The translations under genes and the position numbers were made by a program. Of a DNA stretch of 64,000 nt, positions 30,445 through 42,871 are shown piece after piece. Within the stretch, counting starts at the first letter, position 1. Each line of letters opens with the position of its first letter. The stretch covers positions 186,001 through 250,000 of the forward strand of contig NZ_QUNO01000008.1 of the NCBI RefSeq assembly GCF_003387475.1, given 5' to 3'. The notes beneath the pieces are model-generated. The model saw only the letters and a program-made list of their open reading frames with translations. It was not told the DNA's origin and did not search any database. This DNA is from Kutzneria buriramensis. Its GTDB lineage: Bacteria; Actinomycetota; Actinomycetes; Mycobacteriales; Pseudonocardiaceae.

Positions 30445-31113
30445 ATGACCTCAGCGTTGACCGTCGGGGACCGGCTCCGGCAGCTCGACCCCGTGTTCGC
30501 GCAGATGACGTTGGCCAGCGTCGGGCACGCGCGGGCGATCCCGGAGCTCACCGACCGGGAGAAGACCTTCCTGAACGTGGTCGCCGACATCTGCCAGGGC
30601 AGCCTCGGGCTGGCCTTCGAGGCGCACGTCCGGGCCGGCCTGAACGCCGGCGTCACCGTCGAGGACCTGCGGGACGTGCTGCGGTTCGTCTCGTACGACA
30701 TCGGCTACGCCGCCGCCGTCGCCGGCTTCGAGGCGCTCGCCGCGTTCGTGGAGGAGCCGAGCTCGGCCCCGTTGCTCGACGAGGCCGTGCTCACCGGTTC
30801 CGGCTCACCGCTGCCGGCCGTCGTCCGGGAGCGGCTGGAGGCGATGGATCCGCACTTCGCCGAGTACTTCGATCTCCAGTCCCGGATGCGAGCCGGCCTC
30901 GGCACGCTGACCGAGCGGGAGCGCGGGCTCGTCAGCATGAGCGTCGACGTGCACTACCGGACGCTCGGCGACACCTTCCGCATCCACGTCGACCGCGCCC
31001 TGCGCGGCGGCGCGTCGCCCGACGACGTGCGGGCCGCGCTGCGGTTCATCGGCCAGTACGGGGTGACTCGGGCGTGGGAGGCGTGGCAGGTGCTGAATCC
31101 GCTGCTGGGGTGA
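30445..31113 (+). CDS. Carboxymuconolactone decarboxylase-family protein (tandem domains)
   Basis: 222-aa protein with two CMD/AhpD-like helical domains: LTDREKTFLNVVADICQGSL-type pattern in the first (about 32-90) and LTERERGLVSMSVDVHYRTL in the second (about 152-210). The CXXC redox pair of AhpD is absent (a single Cys in DICQGS), so a peroxidase role is unlikely; a decarboxylase- or isomerase-like activity is possible but unproven. GGGGAGG lies six bases before ATG 30445. The divergent TetR regulator and operator upstream suggest substrate-induced expression. Its 3' end overlaps the next convergent gene by 68 bp. Confidence 0.82.
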   Translation: MTSALTVGDRLRQLDPVFAQMTLASVGHARAIPELTDREKTFLNVVADICQGSLGLAFEAHVRAGLNAGVTVEDLRDVLRFVSYDIGYAAAVAGFEALAAFVEEPSSAPLLDEAVLTGSGSPLPAVVRERLEAMDPHFAEYFDLQSRMRAGLGTLTERERGLVSMSVDVHYRTLGDTFRIHVDRALRGGASPDDVRAALRFIGQYGVTRAWEAWQVLNPLLG

Positions 31114-31537
31114 CCAGGTGACCGATCAGTAGACCGACACCGGCGGGGACCAGCACCAGCAGCGCGATGAACGCAGCCCCGCCGGTGATCGCCACCGGCA
31201 GCGCCTCGACGCCCGTGTCGTCCACGAACACGCCCTGGCCGATCACGCCCAGCATGCCGCCCACCGGCCCCGCGAGGATCGCCGCCTTGAACCACACCAT
31301 CCCGTAGCGGGGCCGCCCGATGCTGCCATCCCCATCACTGTCGCCGCCGGCCACCAACCCCGAGCGCCAGCCGTCGATGCCCGCCCACACCACCGCGACC
31401 GCGACCAGCACACCCAGGGCCACCGGCCGCAGCCAGCTCACCGCCTCCGGGTTCCCCGCGCGCACCCACGCCTCGCCCGTCTGCACCGCCGCGTGCACCA
31501 GCGCCAGCACGACCCCGCGCACCACCCAAGCCCGCAT
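31046..31537 (-). CDS. Four-TM membrane protein (B-4DMT family)
   Basis: 163-aa membrane protein with four hydrophobic segments (about 5-20, 37-56, 82-104 and 112-138) and a Pro-rich polar tail. In mycobacteria a protein of this kind (Rv2536) lies between aroQ and pepQ, the same place as here, and is annotated as a B-4DMT family transporter; the assignment rests on that synteny and topology. Here a lipoprotein/TetR/CMD insert has separated it from aroQ. Its C-terminal 22 codons overlap the end of the CMD gene on the other strand. Confidence 0.75.
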   Translation of the reverse strand: MRAWVVRGVVLALVHAAVQTGEAWVRAGNPEAVSWLRPVALGVLVAVAVVWAGIDGWRSGLVAGGDSDGDGSIGRPRYGMVWFKAAILAGPVGGMLGVIGQGVFVDDTGVEALPVAITGGAAFIALLVLVPAGVGLLIGHLVTPAADSAPATPPTPESPRTGR

Positions 31538-31550
31538 CCCCCCACCCTAA

Positions 31551-31647
31551 CCCCGGCGAGTCGCGCCCAGGGGCACACCGAATGCAGGTTTCAGGCACAC
31601 CCGCGAGTTCCGCCCAGCGTCACACCGAAATGTAGGTTTCGGGTAGC
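31551..31647 (+). repeat. 48-nt dispersed repeat, copies D1 and D2 (tandem)
   Basis: D1: CCCCGGCGAGTCGCGCCCAG, GGGCACACCGAATGCAGG, TTTCAGGCAC. D2: CCCGCGAGTTCCGCCCAGCG, TCACACCGAAATGTAGG, TTTCGGGTAG. D2 resembles unit B2 (6945-6995), so there are two subtypes that occur in tandem. Confidence 0.75.
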
Positions 31648-31748
31648 CCGCCCGGTTCTGGCGGGCGATGCCCAGTCCGCGGCCGTAAGCGCATCGGCGC
31701 GACCGGTCAGCGGGCTTCGGCCATTTCGATCGGCCGACATCGGCTTGT

Positions 31749-32003
31749 ATGACGGTTTTCCGGAAGTCGCGCGTGGAGACGATCCGGCGGGAGTCGGCCG
31801 AGGAGTCGGATGTCCACACGCCGCTACGGGAGGTGCCGCGGACAACACGGGAATCGCTGATCGGGGCCGTGCCATCTGGCCGTGCGGAATTGTTGGCGCG
31901 ATTCCGGCCCGATCCGATGGAGATCGACCACTGGGAAGTGCTGCCGGTGGAATCGGTGCTCGCCGCGCCGCCGGATCCGATCATTGCGGCCCGGGCGGCC
32001 TGA
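31749..32003 (+). CDS. Hypothetical 84-aa protein, doubtful
   Basis: An open frame from ATG 31749 encodes an acidic, arginine-rich protein without membrane segments (MTVFRKSRVETIRRESAEES..., later RAELLARFRPDPMEIDHWEV). Third codon positions are mostly G/C but less so than in neighbouring genes, and there is no clear Shine-Dalgarno sequence. It sits between a repeat pair and pepQ. If it is not real, 31538-32046 holds only the repeat units and the pepQ promoter. Confidence 0.35.
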   Translation: MTVFRKSRVETIRRESAEESDVHTPLREVPRTTRESLIGAVPSGRAELLARFRPDPMEIDHWEVLPVESVLAAPPDPIIAARAA

Positions 32004-32033
32004 TCTCGGCCCCCGGCACGAGCCGGCTGGCAA

Positions 32034-32039
32034 TAGGCT
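32034..32039 (+). promoter_or_regulatory. Predicted -10 hexamer of pepQ (leaderless)
   Basis: TAGGCT lies seven bases before ATG 32047; no Shine-Dalgarno sequence is present, so a leaderless mRNA is predicted. Confidence 0.5.
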
Positions 32040-32046
32040 GGTCGGC

Positions 32047-33114
32047 ATGGCTGAGGTGCACGGCAGGAGACGGGAAGCGCTGCGCCGGCTGCTCCGCGCC
32101 GGCGGCCTGGACGCGCTGCTGGTGACGAACCTGCTCAACGTGCGCTATCTCACCGGGTTCACCGGCTCGAACGCTGCGCTGCTGGTCACCGGGGACGGCG
32201 CGGTGTTCTGCACGGACGGTCGGTACGACACGCAGTCGGCGAGCCAGGTGCCGGATGTGGAGCGGGTGGTCGAGCGCGAATGCGGCCTTTCGCTCGCCTC
32301 GCGCAGCGAAGGCCGCGTCGGCTTCGAGAGCGACCACGTCACGGTGGACGGCCTGACCGAGCTCCAGGAGGCGGCGAACCGGGAGCTGACCCGGGCCCCG
32401 GGGCTCATCGCGAGGCTGCGGTTGATCAAGGACGAGACGGAGGTCGAGGCGCTGCGGATGGCGTGCGCGGCGGCCGACCGCGCGCTGGCGTCGCTGATCG
32501 AGCACGGCGGCCTGCGCCCCGGCCGCACCGAGCGCGAAGTGGCCCGCGACCTGGACAACGGCATGCTGGACCAGGGGGCGTCCGGGCCCGCCTTCGCCAC
32601 GATCGTCGCCGCCGGCGAGCACTCGGCGATCCCGCACCACGAGCCGACCGACGCCCCGCTCAAGGCCGGCGACCTCGTGAAGATGGACTTCGGCGCGCTG
32701 GTCGACGGCTACCACTCGGACATGACCCGCACGGTCGTGCTCGGCCGGCCGGCGGACTGGCAGACCGAGATCTACGAGCTCGTCGCCGCCGCGCAGGCGG
32801 CCGGCCGGCAGGCCCTGACCCCCGGCACGGCGCTGGCCGACGTGGACGACGCGGCCCGCTCGGTGATCGCCGCCGCCGGCCGCGCCGAGCAGTTCATGCA
32901 CGGTCTGGGACACGGCGTCGGCCTGGAGATCCACGAGGCTCCGGCACTGTCCAGGGCCGGGGCCGGTACACTTGCCGCCGGCATGGCGGTCACTGTCGAG
33001 CCCGGCGTCTACATTCCCGGGCGGGGCGGCGTCCGCATCGAGGACACCCTCGTCGTGCGCGAGAACGCGCCCGAGTTGCTCACCCTGACCACGAAGGAAC
33101 TCGTGGTCGTCTGA
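32047..33114 (+). CDS. pepQ: Xaa-Pro aminopeptidase/dipeptidase (M24B)
   Basis: 355-aa cytoplasmic metallopeptidase of the pita-bread fold that removes residues ahead of proline. N-terminal creatinase-like domain (about 1-130, [17 protein letters not shown]) and C-terminal catalytic domain with the metal ligands visible in order: [16 protein letters not shown] (two Asp), [13 protein letters not shown] (His), VEPGVY (Glu) and RIEDTLVV (Glu). It sits directly before efp, the standard actinobacterial order, which links it functionally only loosely to elongation factor P. Confidence 0.93.
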   Translation: MAEVHGRRREALRRLLRAGGLDALLVTNLLNVRYLTGFTGSNAALLVTGDGAVFCTDGRYDTQSASQVPDVERVVERECGLSLASRSEGRVGFESDHVTVDGLTELQEAANRELTRAPGLIARLRLIKDETEVEALRMACAAADRALASLIEHGGLRPGRTEREVARDLDNGMLDQGASGPAFATIVAAGEHSAIPHHEPTDAPLKAGDLVKMDFGALVDGYHSDMTRTVVLGRPADWQTEIYELVAAAQAAGRQALTPGTALADVDDAARSVIAAAGRAEQFMHGLGHGVGLEIHEAPALSRAGAGTLAAGMAVTVEPGVYIPGRGGVRIEDTLVVRENAPELLTLTTKELVVV

Positions 33115-33179
33115 CGGCACGACCCGAACCCACCGGTCCGCGACTGCGGCCCGTCCGCGACTACAGGAGACTCCAGACC

Positions 33180-33743
33180 GTGGCCACCACCAACGACCTC
33201 AAGAACGGCCTCGTGCTCAGCCTGGACAACGGGCTGTGGACCGTCGTCGCGTTCCAGCACGTCAAGCCCGGCAAGGGCGGCGCGTTCGTGCGCACCACCC
33301 TCAAGCACGTGCTCACCGGCAAGGTGGTCGACCGGACCTTCAACGCCGGCACCAAGGTGGACACGGCCACGGTCGACAAGCGCGGCATGACCTACCTGTA
33401 CAAGGACGGCGCCGACTTCGTGTTCATGGACGGCGACACGTACGACCAGATGACCATCCCGGCGGCCACCGTCGGCGACGCGGCCAACTACATGCTGGAG
33501 AACACCGAGGCGGTGGTCGCCGTGCACGAGGGCGTGCCGCTGTTCATCGAGCTCCCCACCTCGGTCGAGCTGGTCATCCAGCACACCGACCCGGGCCTGC
33601 AGGGCGACCGCTCCACCGGCGGCACCAAGCCCGCCACCCTGGAGACCGGCGCCGAGATCCAGGTGCCGCTGTTCGTGACCACCGGCGAGAAGGTCAAGGT
33701 CGACACCCGCGACGGCCGCTACCTGGGCCGGATCAACAACTGA
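33180..33743 (+). CDS. efp: Elongation factor P
   Basis: 187-aa EF-P that rescues ribosomes stalled on polyproline stretches. Three beta-barrel domains of normal length; the tip lysine is Lys32 in KPGKGGAF, and [16 protein letters not shown]-type C-terminal sequence is conserved. No EpmA/EpmB genes are visible, which fits actinobacterial EF-P, believed to work without lysylation. GTG 33180 is preceded by AGGAGA. The stop overlaps the nusB ATG (TGATG). Confidence 0.97.
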   Translation: MATTNDLKNGLVLSLDNGLWTVVAFQHVKPGKGGAFVRTTLKHVLTGKVVDRTFNAGTKVDTATVDKRGMTYLYKDGADFVFMDGDTYDQMTIPAATVGDAANYMLENTEAVVAVHEGVPLFIELPTSVELVIQHTDPGLQGDRSTGGTKPATLETGAEIQVPLFVTTGEKVKVDTRDGRYLGRINN

Positions 33744-34162
33744 TGGGTGCCCGCAGCAAGTACCGCAAACGCGCGGTCGACGTCCTGTACGAGGCGGACC
33801 TGCGCGGCGCGGACGCCGTGAGCCTGCTGTCCGAGCGGGTCGGCTCGCCCGACGTGCCGCCGGTCAACGACTACACGATCGCCCTGGTCGAGGGCGTCAC
33901 GGCGAACCGGGTGCGGATCGACGAGCTGATCTCCGAGCACGCCGAGGGCTGGACCCTGGCCCGGATGCCGGCGGTGGACCGCGCGGTGCTGCGGCTGGGC
34001 GTGTACGAGCTGCTGTGGGCCGCCGACGTCGACGACGCGGTGGCCATCAGCGAGGCCGTCGAGCTGGCCAAGCAGCTGTCCACGGACGACTCGCCGCGCT
34101 TCGTCAACGGTGTGCTGGACAGCATCGCCCGGATCGCGGTGCACCTGCGGGCCGCGCTGTAG
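33743..34162 (+). CDS. nusB: Transcription antitermination factor NusB
   Basis: 139-aa all-helical protein that binds boxA RNA together with S10 in rRNA antitermination complexes. [22 protein letters not shown] is the N-terminal RNA-binding end, and VAISEAVELAKQLSTDDSPRFVNGVLDSI is the conserved C-terminal signature (shown here only as its type; residues about 100-128). ATG 33743 overlaps the efp stop. A strong terminator follows 16 nt after the stop. Confidence 0.96.
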   Translation: MGARSKYRKRAVDVLYEADLRGADAVSLLSERVGSPDVPPVNDYTIALVEGVTANRVRIDELISEHAEGWTLARMPAVDRAVLRLGVYELLWAADVDDAVAISEAVELAKQLSTDDSPRFVNGVLDSIARIAVHLRAAL

Positions 34163-34178
34163 GAGTCGGTCAAATCTT

Positions 34179-34219
34179 GAAGGCCGCCCCACCTGGATTG
34201 TCCAGGTGGGGCGGCCTTC
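34179..34219. terminator. Strong terminator after nusB
   Basis: A perfect 19-bp stem, from GAAGGCCGCCCCACCTGGA to its exact complement at 34201-34219, with loop TTG. It separates nusB from the convergent bldD gene. Confidence 0.88.
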
Positions 34220-34240
34220 GCGATTGTCCCCAGGCTGTTT

Positions 34241-34371
34241 GCGGGTTCACGCCGGTGCCTGGACCGCGGGCTCATGTCGATCGAGTCTGTTCATCGATCG
34301 ACATGAGACAAGGGAAGGCACCGGCTTCAGAGCGAACCCGCCCCGCGCGGTACGCGCGGCGTGTCTCAGTC
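34241..34371 (+). repeat. Structured intergenic element, copy 3
   Basis: Outer stem GCGGGTTCAC (34241-34250) with GCGAACCCGC (34332-34341), nine of ten paired; middle GCCGGTGCCT (34251-34260) with AGGCACCGGC (34316-34325); inner CTCATGTCGATCGA (34271-34284) with TCGATCGACATGAG (34294-34307); terminal hairpin CCGCGCG-GTA-CGCGCGG (34343-34359); final CAGTC overlaps the bldD stop codon on the other strand. Confidence 0.8.
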
Positions 34372-34854
34372 CTCCTTTGAAGGACGGGCCTCAGGCGGCA
34401 GGACGCCCCAGTCGATGAGCTGCTCGGTGAGCTCGCCCGGGGTCATGTCGTAGATGATGGCCAGCGACCGCAGGTCCTCGGTGCGGATGGAGAGCACCTT
34501 GCCGTTGTAGTCGCCGCGCTGGCTCTGGATGGTGGCGGCGTAGCGGGCCAGCGGTCCGACCTTCTCCGCGGGCAGCTGTTGCAGCCGCTCCAGGTTGATC
34601 ACGATCTTGGTCGCCGGCTCCGCGCCGGACGGCACGCGGCCCTCGGGCAGCAGTTCGGCCACCGGCACGCCGTAGAAGTCCGCCAGCTCGGCCAGCTTCT
34701 GCACGGTGACCGCCCGGTCGCCGCGCTCGTAGGAGCCGACGACAACCGCCTTCCACCGACCGCCGGACTTCTGCTCGACGCCATGCAGTGACAATCCCTG
34801 CTGCTGGCGGATGGCGCGGAGCTTGGCCCCCAGCGCCTTGGCGTAATCGCCCAT
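34366..34854 (-). CDS. bldD: Developmental regulator BldD
   Basis: 162-aa homologue of BldD, the master repressor of sporulation genes in Streptomyces, which dimerises through tetrameric c-di-GMP. The N-terminal XRE-type helix-turn-helix (about 5-70: YAKALGAKLRAIRQQQGLSL, SYERGDRAVTVQKLAELADF) binds DNA. The C-terminal domain keeps the c-di-GMP signature RGD-x8-R-x2-D: RGDYNGKVLSIRTED at residues 113-127. GGAGA precedes ATG 34854. It is divergent from the pyr operon, as in many actinobacteria. Its stop lies in the end of structured repeat copy 3. Confidence 0.95.
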   Translation of the reverse strand: MGDYAKALGAKLRAIRQQQGLSLHGVEQKSGGRWKAVVVGSYERGDRAVTVQKLAELADFYGVPVAELLPEGRVPSGAEPATKIVINLERLQQLPAEKVGPLARYAATIQSQRGDYNGKVLSIRTEDLRSLAIIYDMTPGELTEQLIDWGVLPPEARPSKED

Positions 34855-35067
34855 GTGGCGGTTCTCCGTTCATTCGCCCCGTCGGCCGGTAGTCATCGCC
34901 GCGGGAAGCCTGAGATCAATACGCAGAGTAATGGTCGCTCGCTGTCGTCACCAGGTCAAGCTGACTTCGCTGCGTCATCCGTGGAAGGGGGTCCAACCAC
35001 CCGGAAGGGCTACAGAGCGTGGCTGGTACCGTGGGCCCTGAGCTCGGCAAACGCCGGGCGATCCGAC

Positions 35068-35112
35068 GTCCTTTAAGGACCCGTCCGGTGAGGCGGGGAA
35101 GGAGGTCCACCC
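35068..35112 (+). promoter_or_regulatory. PyrR-binding RNA leader of the pyr operon
   Basis: CCCGTCCGGTGAGGCGGG (35080-35097) forms a hairpin whose TCCGGTGAGGC loop resembles the PyrR-binding loop of Bacillus (TCCAGAGAGGC). It ends one base before the Shine-Dalgarno AAGGAGG (35099-35105). GTCCTTTAAGGAC (35068-35080) can fold alone, and its TCCTT could pair with AAGGA and hide the ribosome site. This fits PyrR-dependent translational repression as known in mycobacteria. Confidence 0.7.
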
Positions 35113-35697
35113 GTGGCGCCGCGTGTTCGTGGCGCGACGGACCCGGCCGAGCGCGAGCTGCTCTCGGCCGGCGATGTCGCGCGCACCATCGCCCGAATGG
35201 CCCATCAGATCATCGAGAAGACCTCGCTCGGCAGCGAGGGGCACCGGCCCGTCGTCCTGCTCGGCATCCCCAGCAGGGGCGCGCCGCTGGCCCGCCGGCT
35301 GGCCGAGCTGATCGCCGAGTTCAGCGACGCGGCCGTCCCGGTCGGCGCGCTCGACATCACCCTCTACCGCGACGACCTGCGGCGGCGGCCGAACCGGCCG
35401 CTGGAGTCGACCACGCTGCCCGAGGGCGGCATCGACGACTGCCTGGTCGTGCTGGTCGACGACGTGCTGTTCTCCGGCCGCACCATCCGCGCCGCCCTGG
35501 ACGCCCTGCGCGACGCCGGCCGCCCGGCCGCGGTGCAGCTGGCCGTGCTGGTCGACCGCGGCCACCGCGAGCTGCCGATCCGCGCCGACTACGTGGGCAA
35601 GAACGTGCCGACCTCCCGCGCCGAGGAGGTGCACGTCTGCCTCACCGAGCTGGACGGGCGCGACGGCGTGTACCTGCGACGGGAAGCTGACCAGTGA
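35113..35697 (+). CDS. pyrR: Bifunctional pyr operon regulator/uracil phosphoribosyltransferase PyrR
   Basis: 194-aa PRPP-dependent phosphoribosyltransferase-fold protein that senses UMP and binds pyr mRNA. The PRPP loop [19 protein letters not shown] covers about residues 111-129, and [17 protein letters not shown] (near 49-65) and [11 protein letters not shown] (83-93) are family-typical. GTG 35113 has AAGGAGG seven bases upstream. The leader contains a PyrR-type RNA hairpin, so it should repress its own operon. The stop overlaps pyrB (GTGA). Confidence 0.95.
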   Translation: MAPRVRGATDPAERELLSAGDVARTIARMAHQIIEKTSLGSEGHRPVVLLGIPSRGAPLARRLAELIAEFSDAAVPVGALDITLYRDDLRRRPNRPLESTTLPEGGIDDCLVVLVDDVLFSGRTIRAALDALRDAGRPAAVQLAVLVDRGHRELPIRADYVGKNVPTSRAEEVHVCLTELDGRDGVYLRREADQ

Positions 35698-36626
35698 AAC
35701 ACCTGCTCTCCACCGACGGCCTGGACCCGGCGCAGGCCACCGCGGTGCTCGACACCGCCGACACGCTCAAGCGCACGCTGCTCGGCCGCGAGGTCCGCAA
35801 GCTGCCCACGCTGCGCGGCCGGACCGTGGTCACGATGTTCTACGAGAACTCCACCCGCACCCGGGTCTCCTTCGAGGTCGCGGGCAAGTGGATGAGCGCC
35901 GACGTGATCAACGTGTCGGCCGGCGGCTCCTCGGTCGGCAAGGGCGAGTCGCTGCGCGACACCGCCCTGACGCTGTCCGCGGCCGGCGCCGACCTGGTGA
36001 TCGTCCGCCACCCGGCCTCTGGCGCGGCGCACCGCCTGGCCGGCTGGCTGGAGGGCACCGGCACCGGCGTGGTCAACGCCGGCGACGGCATGCACGAGCA
36101 CCCGACGCAGGCCCTGCTCGACGCGGCCACGCTGCGGGAGCGCCTGGGCACGATCGCCGGCAAGCGCATCGCGATCGTCGGCGACGTGCTGCACAGCCGG
36201 GTCGCCCGCTCCAACGTGCACCTGCTGACGGCGCTGGGCGCGGAGGTGGTGCTGGTCGCGCCGCCGACCCTGCTGCCGACAGGTGTCGACAGCTGGCCGG
36301 TGTCCGTCTCGCACGACCTGGACGCCGAGCTGCCGGCGCTGGACGCCGTGATGATGCTGCGGGTGCAGGCCGAGCGCATGCACGGCGGCTTCTTCCCGTC
36401 GGCACGGGAGTACTCGATCGCCTACGGCCTCAGCGAGCGCCGGTTCACGCTGCTGCCCGAGCACGCCGTCGTGCTGCATCCCGGGCCCATGCTGCGCGGC
36501 ATGGAGATCGCGGCGGCCGTCGCGGACTCGCCGCGCGCCGCCATCACCGAGCAAGTCCGCAACGGGGTGCACGTCCGCATGGCGGTGCTGTACCACCTGC
36601 TCGCGGGGGAGGAAGAAGCCGCATGA
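35694..36626 (+). CDS. pyrB: Aspartate carbamoyltransferase catalytic chain
   Basis: 310-aa enzyme joining carbamoyl phosphate and aspartate, the second pyrimidine step. The carbamoyl-phosphate motif STRTR is at 53-57 ([12 protein letters not shown]), followed by [13 protein letters not shown] (near 80-95) with the conserved Lys, HPTQALLDA (near 128-140), and [11 protein letters not shown] near the C-terminus. No regulatory chain gene (pyrI) is present. GTG 35694 overlaps pyrR; the stop overlaps the pyrC ATG. Confidence 0.97.
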   Translation: MKHLLSTDGLDPAQATAVLDTADTLKRTLLGREVRKLPTLRGRTVVTMFYENSTRTRVSFEVAGKWMSADVINVSAGGSSVGKGESLRDTALTLSAAGADLVIVRHPASGAAHRLAGWLEGTGTGVVNAGDGMHEHPTQALLDAATLRERLGTIAGKRIAIVGDVLHSRVARSNVHLLTALGAEVVLVAPPTLLPTGVDSWPVSVSHDLDAELPALDAVMMLRVQAERMHGGFFPSAREYSIAYGLSERRFTLLPEHAVVLHPGPMLRGMEIAAAVADSPRAAITEQVRNGVHVRMAVLYHLLAGEEEAA

Positions 36627-37927
36627 TGCTGATCAAGGGAGTCCGGCTCTACGGCGAGGGCGACCCGGTCGACATCCTGGTGCGCGACGGCGTGATCGCC
36701 GAGATCGGCCCCTGGCTGGACGCCGCGAGCACCCAGGACCTGACCGATGTGGAGGTGCTGGACGCCGACGGCCTCGTTGCCCTGCCGGGCTTCGTCGACC
36801 TGCACACGCACCTGCGCGAACCGGGCCGTGAGGACACCGAGACGATCGCCACCGGCTCGGCCGCGGCGGCGCTGGGCGGCTACACGGCGGTGTTCGCCAT
36901 GGCCAACACCGACCCGGTCGCGGACAACGCCGTGATCGTGGAGCACATCTGGCGGCGCGGCCGCGAGGTCGGCCTGGTCGACGTGCACCCGGTCGGCGCG
37001 GTCACCGTCGGCCTCAAGGGCGAGAAGCTCGCCGAGCTCGGCACGATGGCCCGCAGCCAGGCCGACGTGCGGGTCTTCTCCGACGACGGCCACTGCGTCG
37101 CCGACCCGCTCGTCATGCGCCGGGCGCTGGAGTACACCAAGGCGCTGGACGGCGTGATCGCGCAGCACGCGGAGGAGCCGCGGCTCACCGTCGACGCGCA
37201 GGCCCACGAGGGCGAGCGCGCGGCGCGGCTGGGTCTGGCGGGCTGGCCGGCGGCGGCCGAGGAGTCGATCGTCGCCCGGGATTGCCTGCTGGCCAAGCAG
37301 ACCGGCGCGCGGCTGCACGTCTGCCACGTCTCCACCGCCGGCACGGTCGACGTGCTGCGGTGGGCGAAGGAGCGCGGCACCAAGGTGTCCGCCGAGGTGA
37401 CGCCGCACCACCTGCTGCTCACCGACGAGCGCCTCGCCACGTACGACCCGGTGAACAAGGTGAATCCGCCGCTGCGCACCGAATCCGACGTGCAGGTGCT
37501 GCGGGAGGCGCTGGCCGAGGGCGTCGTCGACTGCGTCGCCACGGACCACGCGCCGCATGCCCCGCAGGACAAGGACTGCGAGTGGTCGGCGGCCCGCCCG
37601 GGCATGCTGGGCCTCCAGACGGCACTGTCCATCGTGGTGGAGACGCTGGTGCGGCCCGGCCTGCTGGACTGGCGCGGCGTCGCCCGCGTGATGAGCGAGA
37701 AGCCGGCGGAGATCGCCGGCCTCCCCGACCAGGGCCGGCCGCTGGCCGTCGGCGAGCCGGCGACGCTCACGCTGGTCGACCCCGATGCCCGGTGGACGGT
37801 GCGGGGCACGGAGCTGGCCAGCATCGCCGGCAACACCCCGTTCGAGGGCATGGAGTTGCCGGCCGTGGTGCGCACGACGATGCTGCGCGGACGGGTCACC
37901 GCCGCCGACGGGAAGGTCCAGCGATGA
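36623..37927 (+). CDS. pyrC: Dihydroorotase
   Basis: 434-aa amidohydrolase closing carbamoyl aspartate to dihydroorotate (class I type). Metal ligands: His61 and His63 in [18 protein letters not shown] and [12 protein letters not shown] further on; [14 protein letters not shown] near residue 310 carries the catalytic Asp. Length is normal. ATG 36623 (or the second ATG, 36626) overlaps the pyrB stop. Its stop overlaps the next gene (ATGA). Confidence 0.96.
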   Translation: MMLIKGVRLYGEGDPVDILVRDGVIAEIGPWLDAASTQDLTDVEVLDADGLVALPGFVDLHTHLREPGREDTETIATGSAAAALGGYTAVFAMANTDPVADNAVIVEHIWRRGREVGLVDVHPVGAVTVGLKGEKLAELGTMARSQADVRVFSDDGHCVADPLVMRRALEYTKALDGVIAQHAEEPRLTVDAQAHEGERAARLGLAGWPAAAEESIVARDCLLAKQTGARLHVCHVSTAGTVDVLRWAKERGTKVSAEVTPHHLLLTDERLATYDPVNKVNPPLRTESDVQVLREALAEGVVDCVATDHAPHAPQDKDCEWSAARPGMLGLQTALSIVVETLVRPGLLDWRGVARVMSEKPAEIAGLPDQGRPLAVGEPATLTLVDPDARWTVRGTELASIAGNTPFEGMELPAVVRTTMLRGRVTAADGKVQR

Positions 37928-38433
37928 CCAGGGTGTTGTTGGTGCTCATCGTGCTGGCGTTCTTCCTGCTGTGCATCGCCGCGATGTGGTGGGGCTGGCG
38001 GAACAAGGCCCGCCGGCAGGCCGAGACGCTGCCGGCGCTGCCGGCCGCGCCGACCGAACTCGGCGACGAGCTGCTGCCCGAGGCGACCGGCGTGTACGTC
38101 AGCACGACGACCGACGAGAGCTGGCAGGACCGGGTCGCGGTCGGCGACGTCGGCTTCCGCTCGGAGGCGACGCTTCACCTGCACGACAAGGGATTGCTGA
38201 TCGACCGGGTGGGCGCGACCCCGGTCTGGATCCCGCGCGACGCGGTGCGGGACGCGCACGTCGGCCAGGGCCTGGCCGGCAAGGTGATGCTCGGCGACGG
38301 CCTGCTCATCGTGCGGTGGCAGGTCGAGAACCAGCTGCTGGACAGCGGGTTCCGCGCCGACGAGAAGGAGCACTACCAGGAGTGGGTGACCGCGCTGCGG
38401 TCCATGGCAGGCGTTGGAGGTGGCGCGCAGTGA
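37924..38433 (+). CDS. PH-like domain membrane protein between pyrC and carA
   Basis: 169-aa protein with one N-terminal membrane segment (about 4-24, [20 protein letters not shown]), a basic turn (RNKARRQ) and a soluble beta-rich domain. A homologue (Rv1382) lies at the same place in the mycobacterial pyr operon and is annotated with a PH-like domain. Both ends overlap neighbours (ATGA with pyrC, GTGA with carA), so it is made together with the pathway enzymes. Its role is unknown; the constant position suggests a link to the pathway or just operon capture. Confidence 0.82.
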   Translation: MTRVLLVLIVLAFFLLCIAAMWWGWRNKARRQAETLPALPAAPTELGDELLPEATGVYVSTTTDESWQDRVAVGDVGFRSEATLHLHDKGLLIDRVGATPVWIPRDAVRDAHVGQGLAGKVMLGDGLLIVRWQVENQLLDSGFRADEKEHYQEWVTALRSMAGVGGGAQ

Positions 38434-39550
38434 GCGCTCGCGAACAGGCGGCGTTGGTCGTCGAGGACGGTCGGGTCTTCCGCGGTGAGGCGTACGGGGC
38501 GCTCGGCGCGACCCTGGGCGAGGTCGTGTTCTGCACGGGCATGACCGGCTACCAGGAGACGCTGACCGACCCGTCCTACCACGGGCAGATCGTGGTGCAG
38601 ACGGCGCCGCAGATCGGCAACACCGGCTGGAACGACGAGGACGACGAGTCGTCGCGGATCTGGGTTTCCGGTTACGTGGTGCGGGATCCGGCGCGACGCC
38701 CGTCGAACTGGCGGGCCACCCGGTCGCTGGACGACGAGCTGGTGCGCCAGGGCGTCGTGGGTATCGCCGGCGTGGACACGCGCACGCTGACCCGGCACAT
38801 CCGGGAGCGCGGCGCCATGCGCGCCGGCGTGTTCTCCGGCGACGCGCTGTCCGATGTGGACACGATGCTGGGCCGGGTCACGGCGTCGCCGCAGATGAAG
38901 GGCGCCGACCTGGCCGGGGACGTGACCACCGCGCAGCCCTACGTGGTGCCGGCCGAGGGTGAGCGGCGGTTCCGGGTCGCCGCGCTGGACCTGGGCATCA
39001 AGTCCAACACCCCGCGGATGATGGCCGCCCGCGGCATCGAGGTGCACGTGCTGCCGCTGAACTCCAGCTTGGACGACGTGCTGGCGGTCGAGGCGGACGG
39101 CGTGTTCCTGTCCAACGGCCCGGGCGACCCGGCCACCCAGGAGCACGGCGTGGCGCTGACCCGGGGCGTGTTGGAGCGGCGGATCCCGCTGTTCGGCATC
39201 TGCTTCGGCAACCAGATCCTCGGGCGGGCGCTGGGCCGCGGCACCTACAAGCTCCAGTACGGCCACCGCGGCATCAACGTGCCGGTGATCGACACCGCCA
39301 CCGGCCGGGTCGCGATCACCGCGCAGAACCACGGCTTCGCGCTGGAGGGTGAGCCGGGGGAGCGCTTCGACACCCCGTTCGGCCAGGCCACGGTGAGCCA
39401 CTACTGCCCCAACGACGGCACGGTGGAGGGCCTGCGCTGCCTGGAGGCGCCGGCGTTCTCCGTGCAGTACCACCCGGAGGCCGCCGCCGGCCCGCACGAC
39501 GCCGCGGCCCTGTTCGACGAGTTCTGCCAGCTGATGAGTGAGGCCCGCTG

Positions 39551-39551
<1 letters not shown>
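38430..39551 (+). CDS. carA: Carbamoyl-phosphate synthase small chain
   Basis: 373-aa glutamine amidotransferase subunit that supplies ammonia to CarB. The N-terminal half begins [16 protein letters not shown] and contains [14 protein letters not shown]. The class I amidotransferase domain has [10 protein letters not shown], nucleophile Cys258 in FGICFGNQ, and the His/Glu pair in VQYHPEA. GTG 38430 overlaps the previous gene; the stop overlaps the carB ATG. Confidence 0.97.

Positions 39552-42867
<3,316 letters not shown>

Positions 42868-42871
<4 letters not shown>

Noticed and set aside
31547-31984. Minus-strand open frame of 145 codons between the four-TM gene and pepQ
   Set aside because: It reads through the 48-nt repeats, has poor codon bias and no ribosome site.
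34855-35067. BldD operator in the bldD-pyrR gap
   Set aside because: AGTAA...GTCACC near 34929-34953 only loosely resembles the BldD box (AGTGA-Nm-TCACC); arms are too far apart to support a call.
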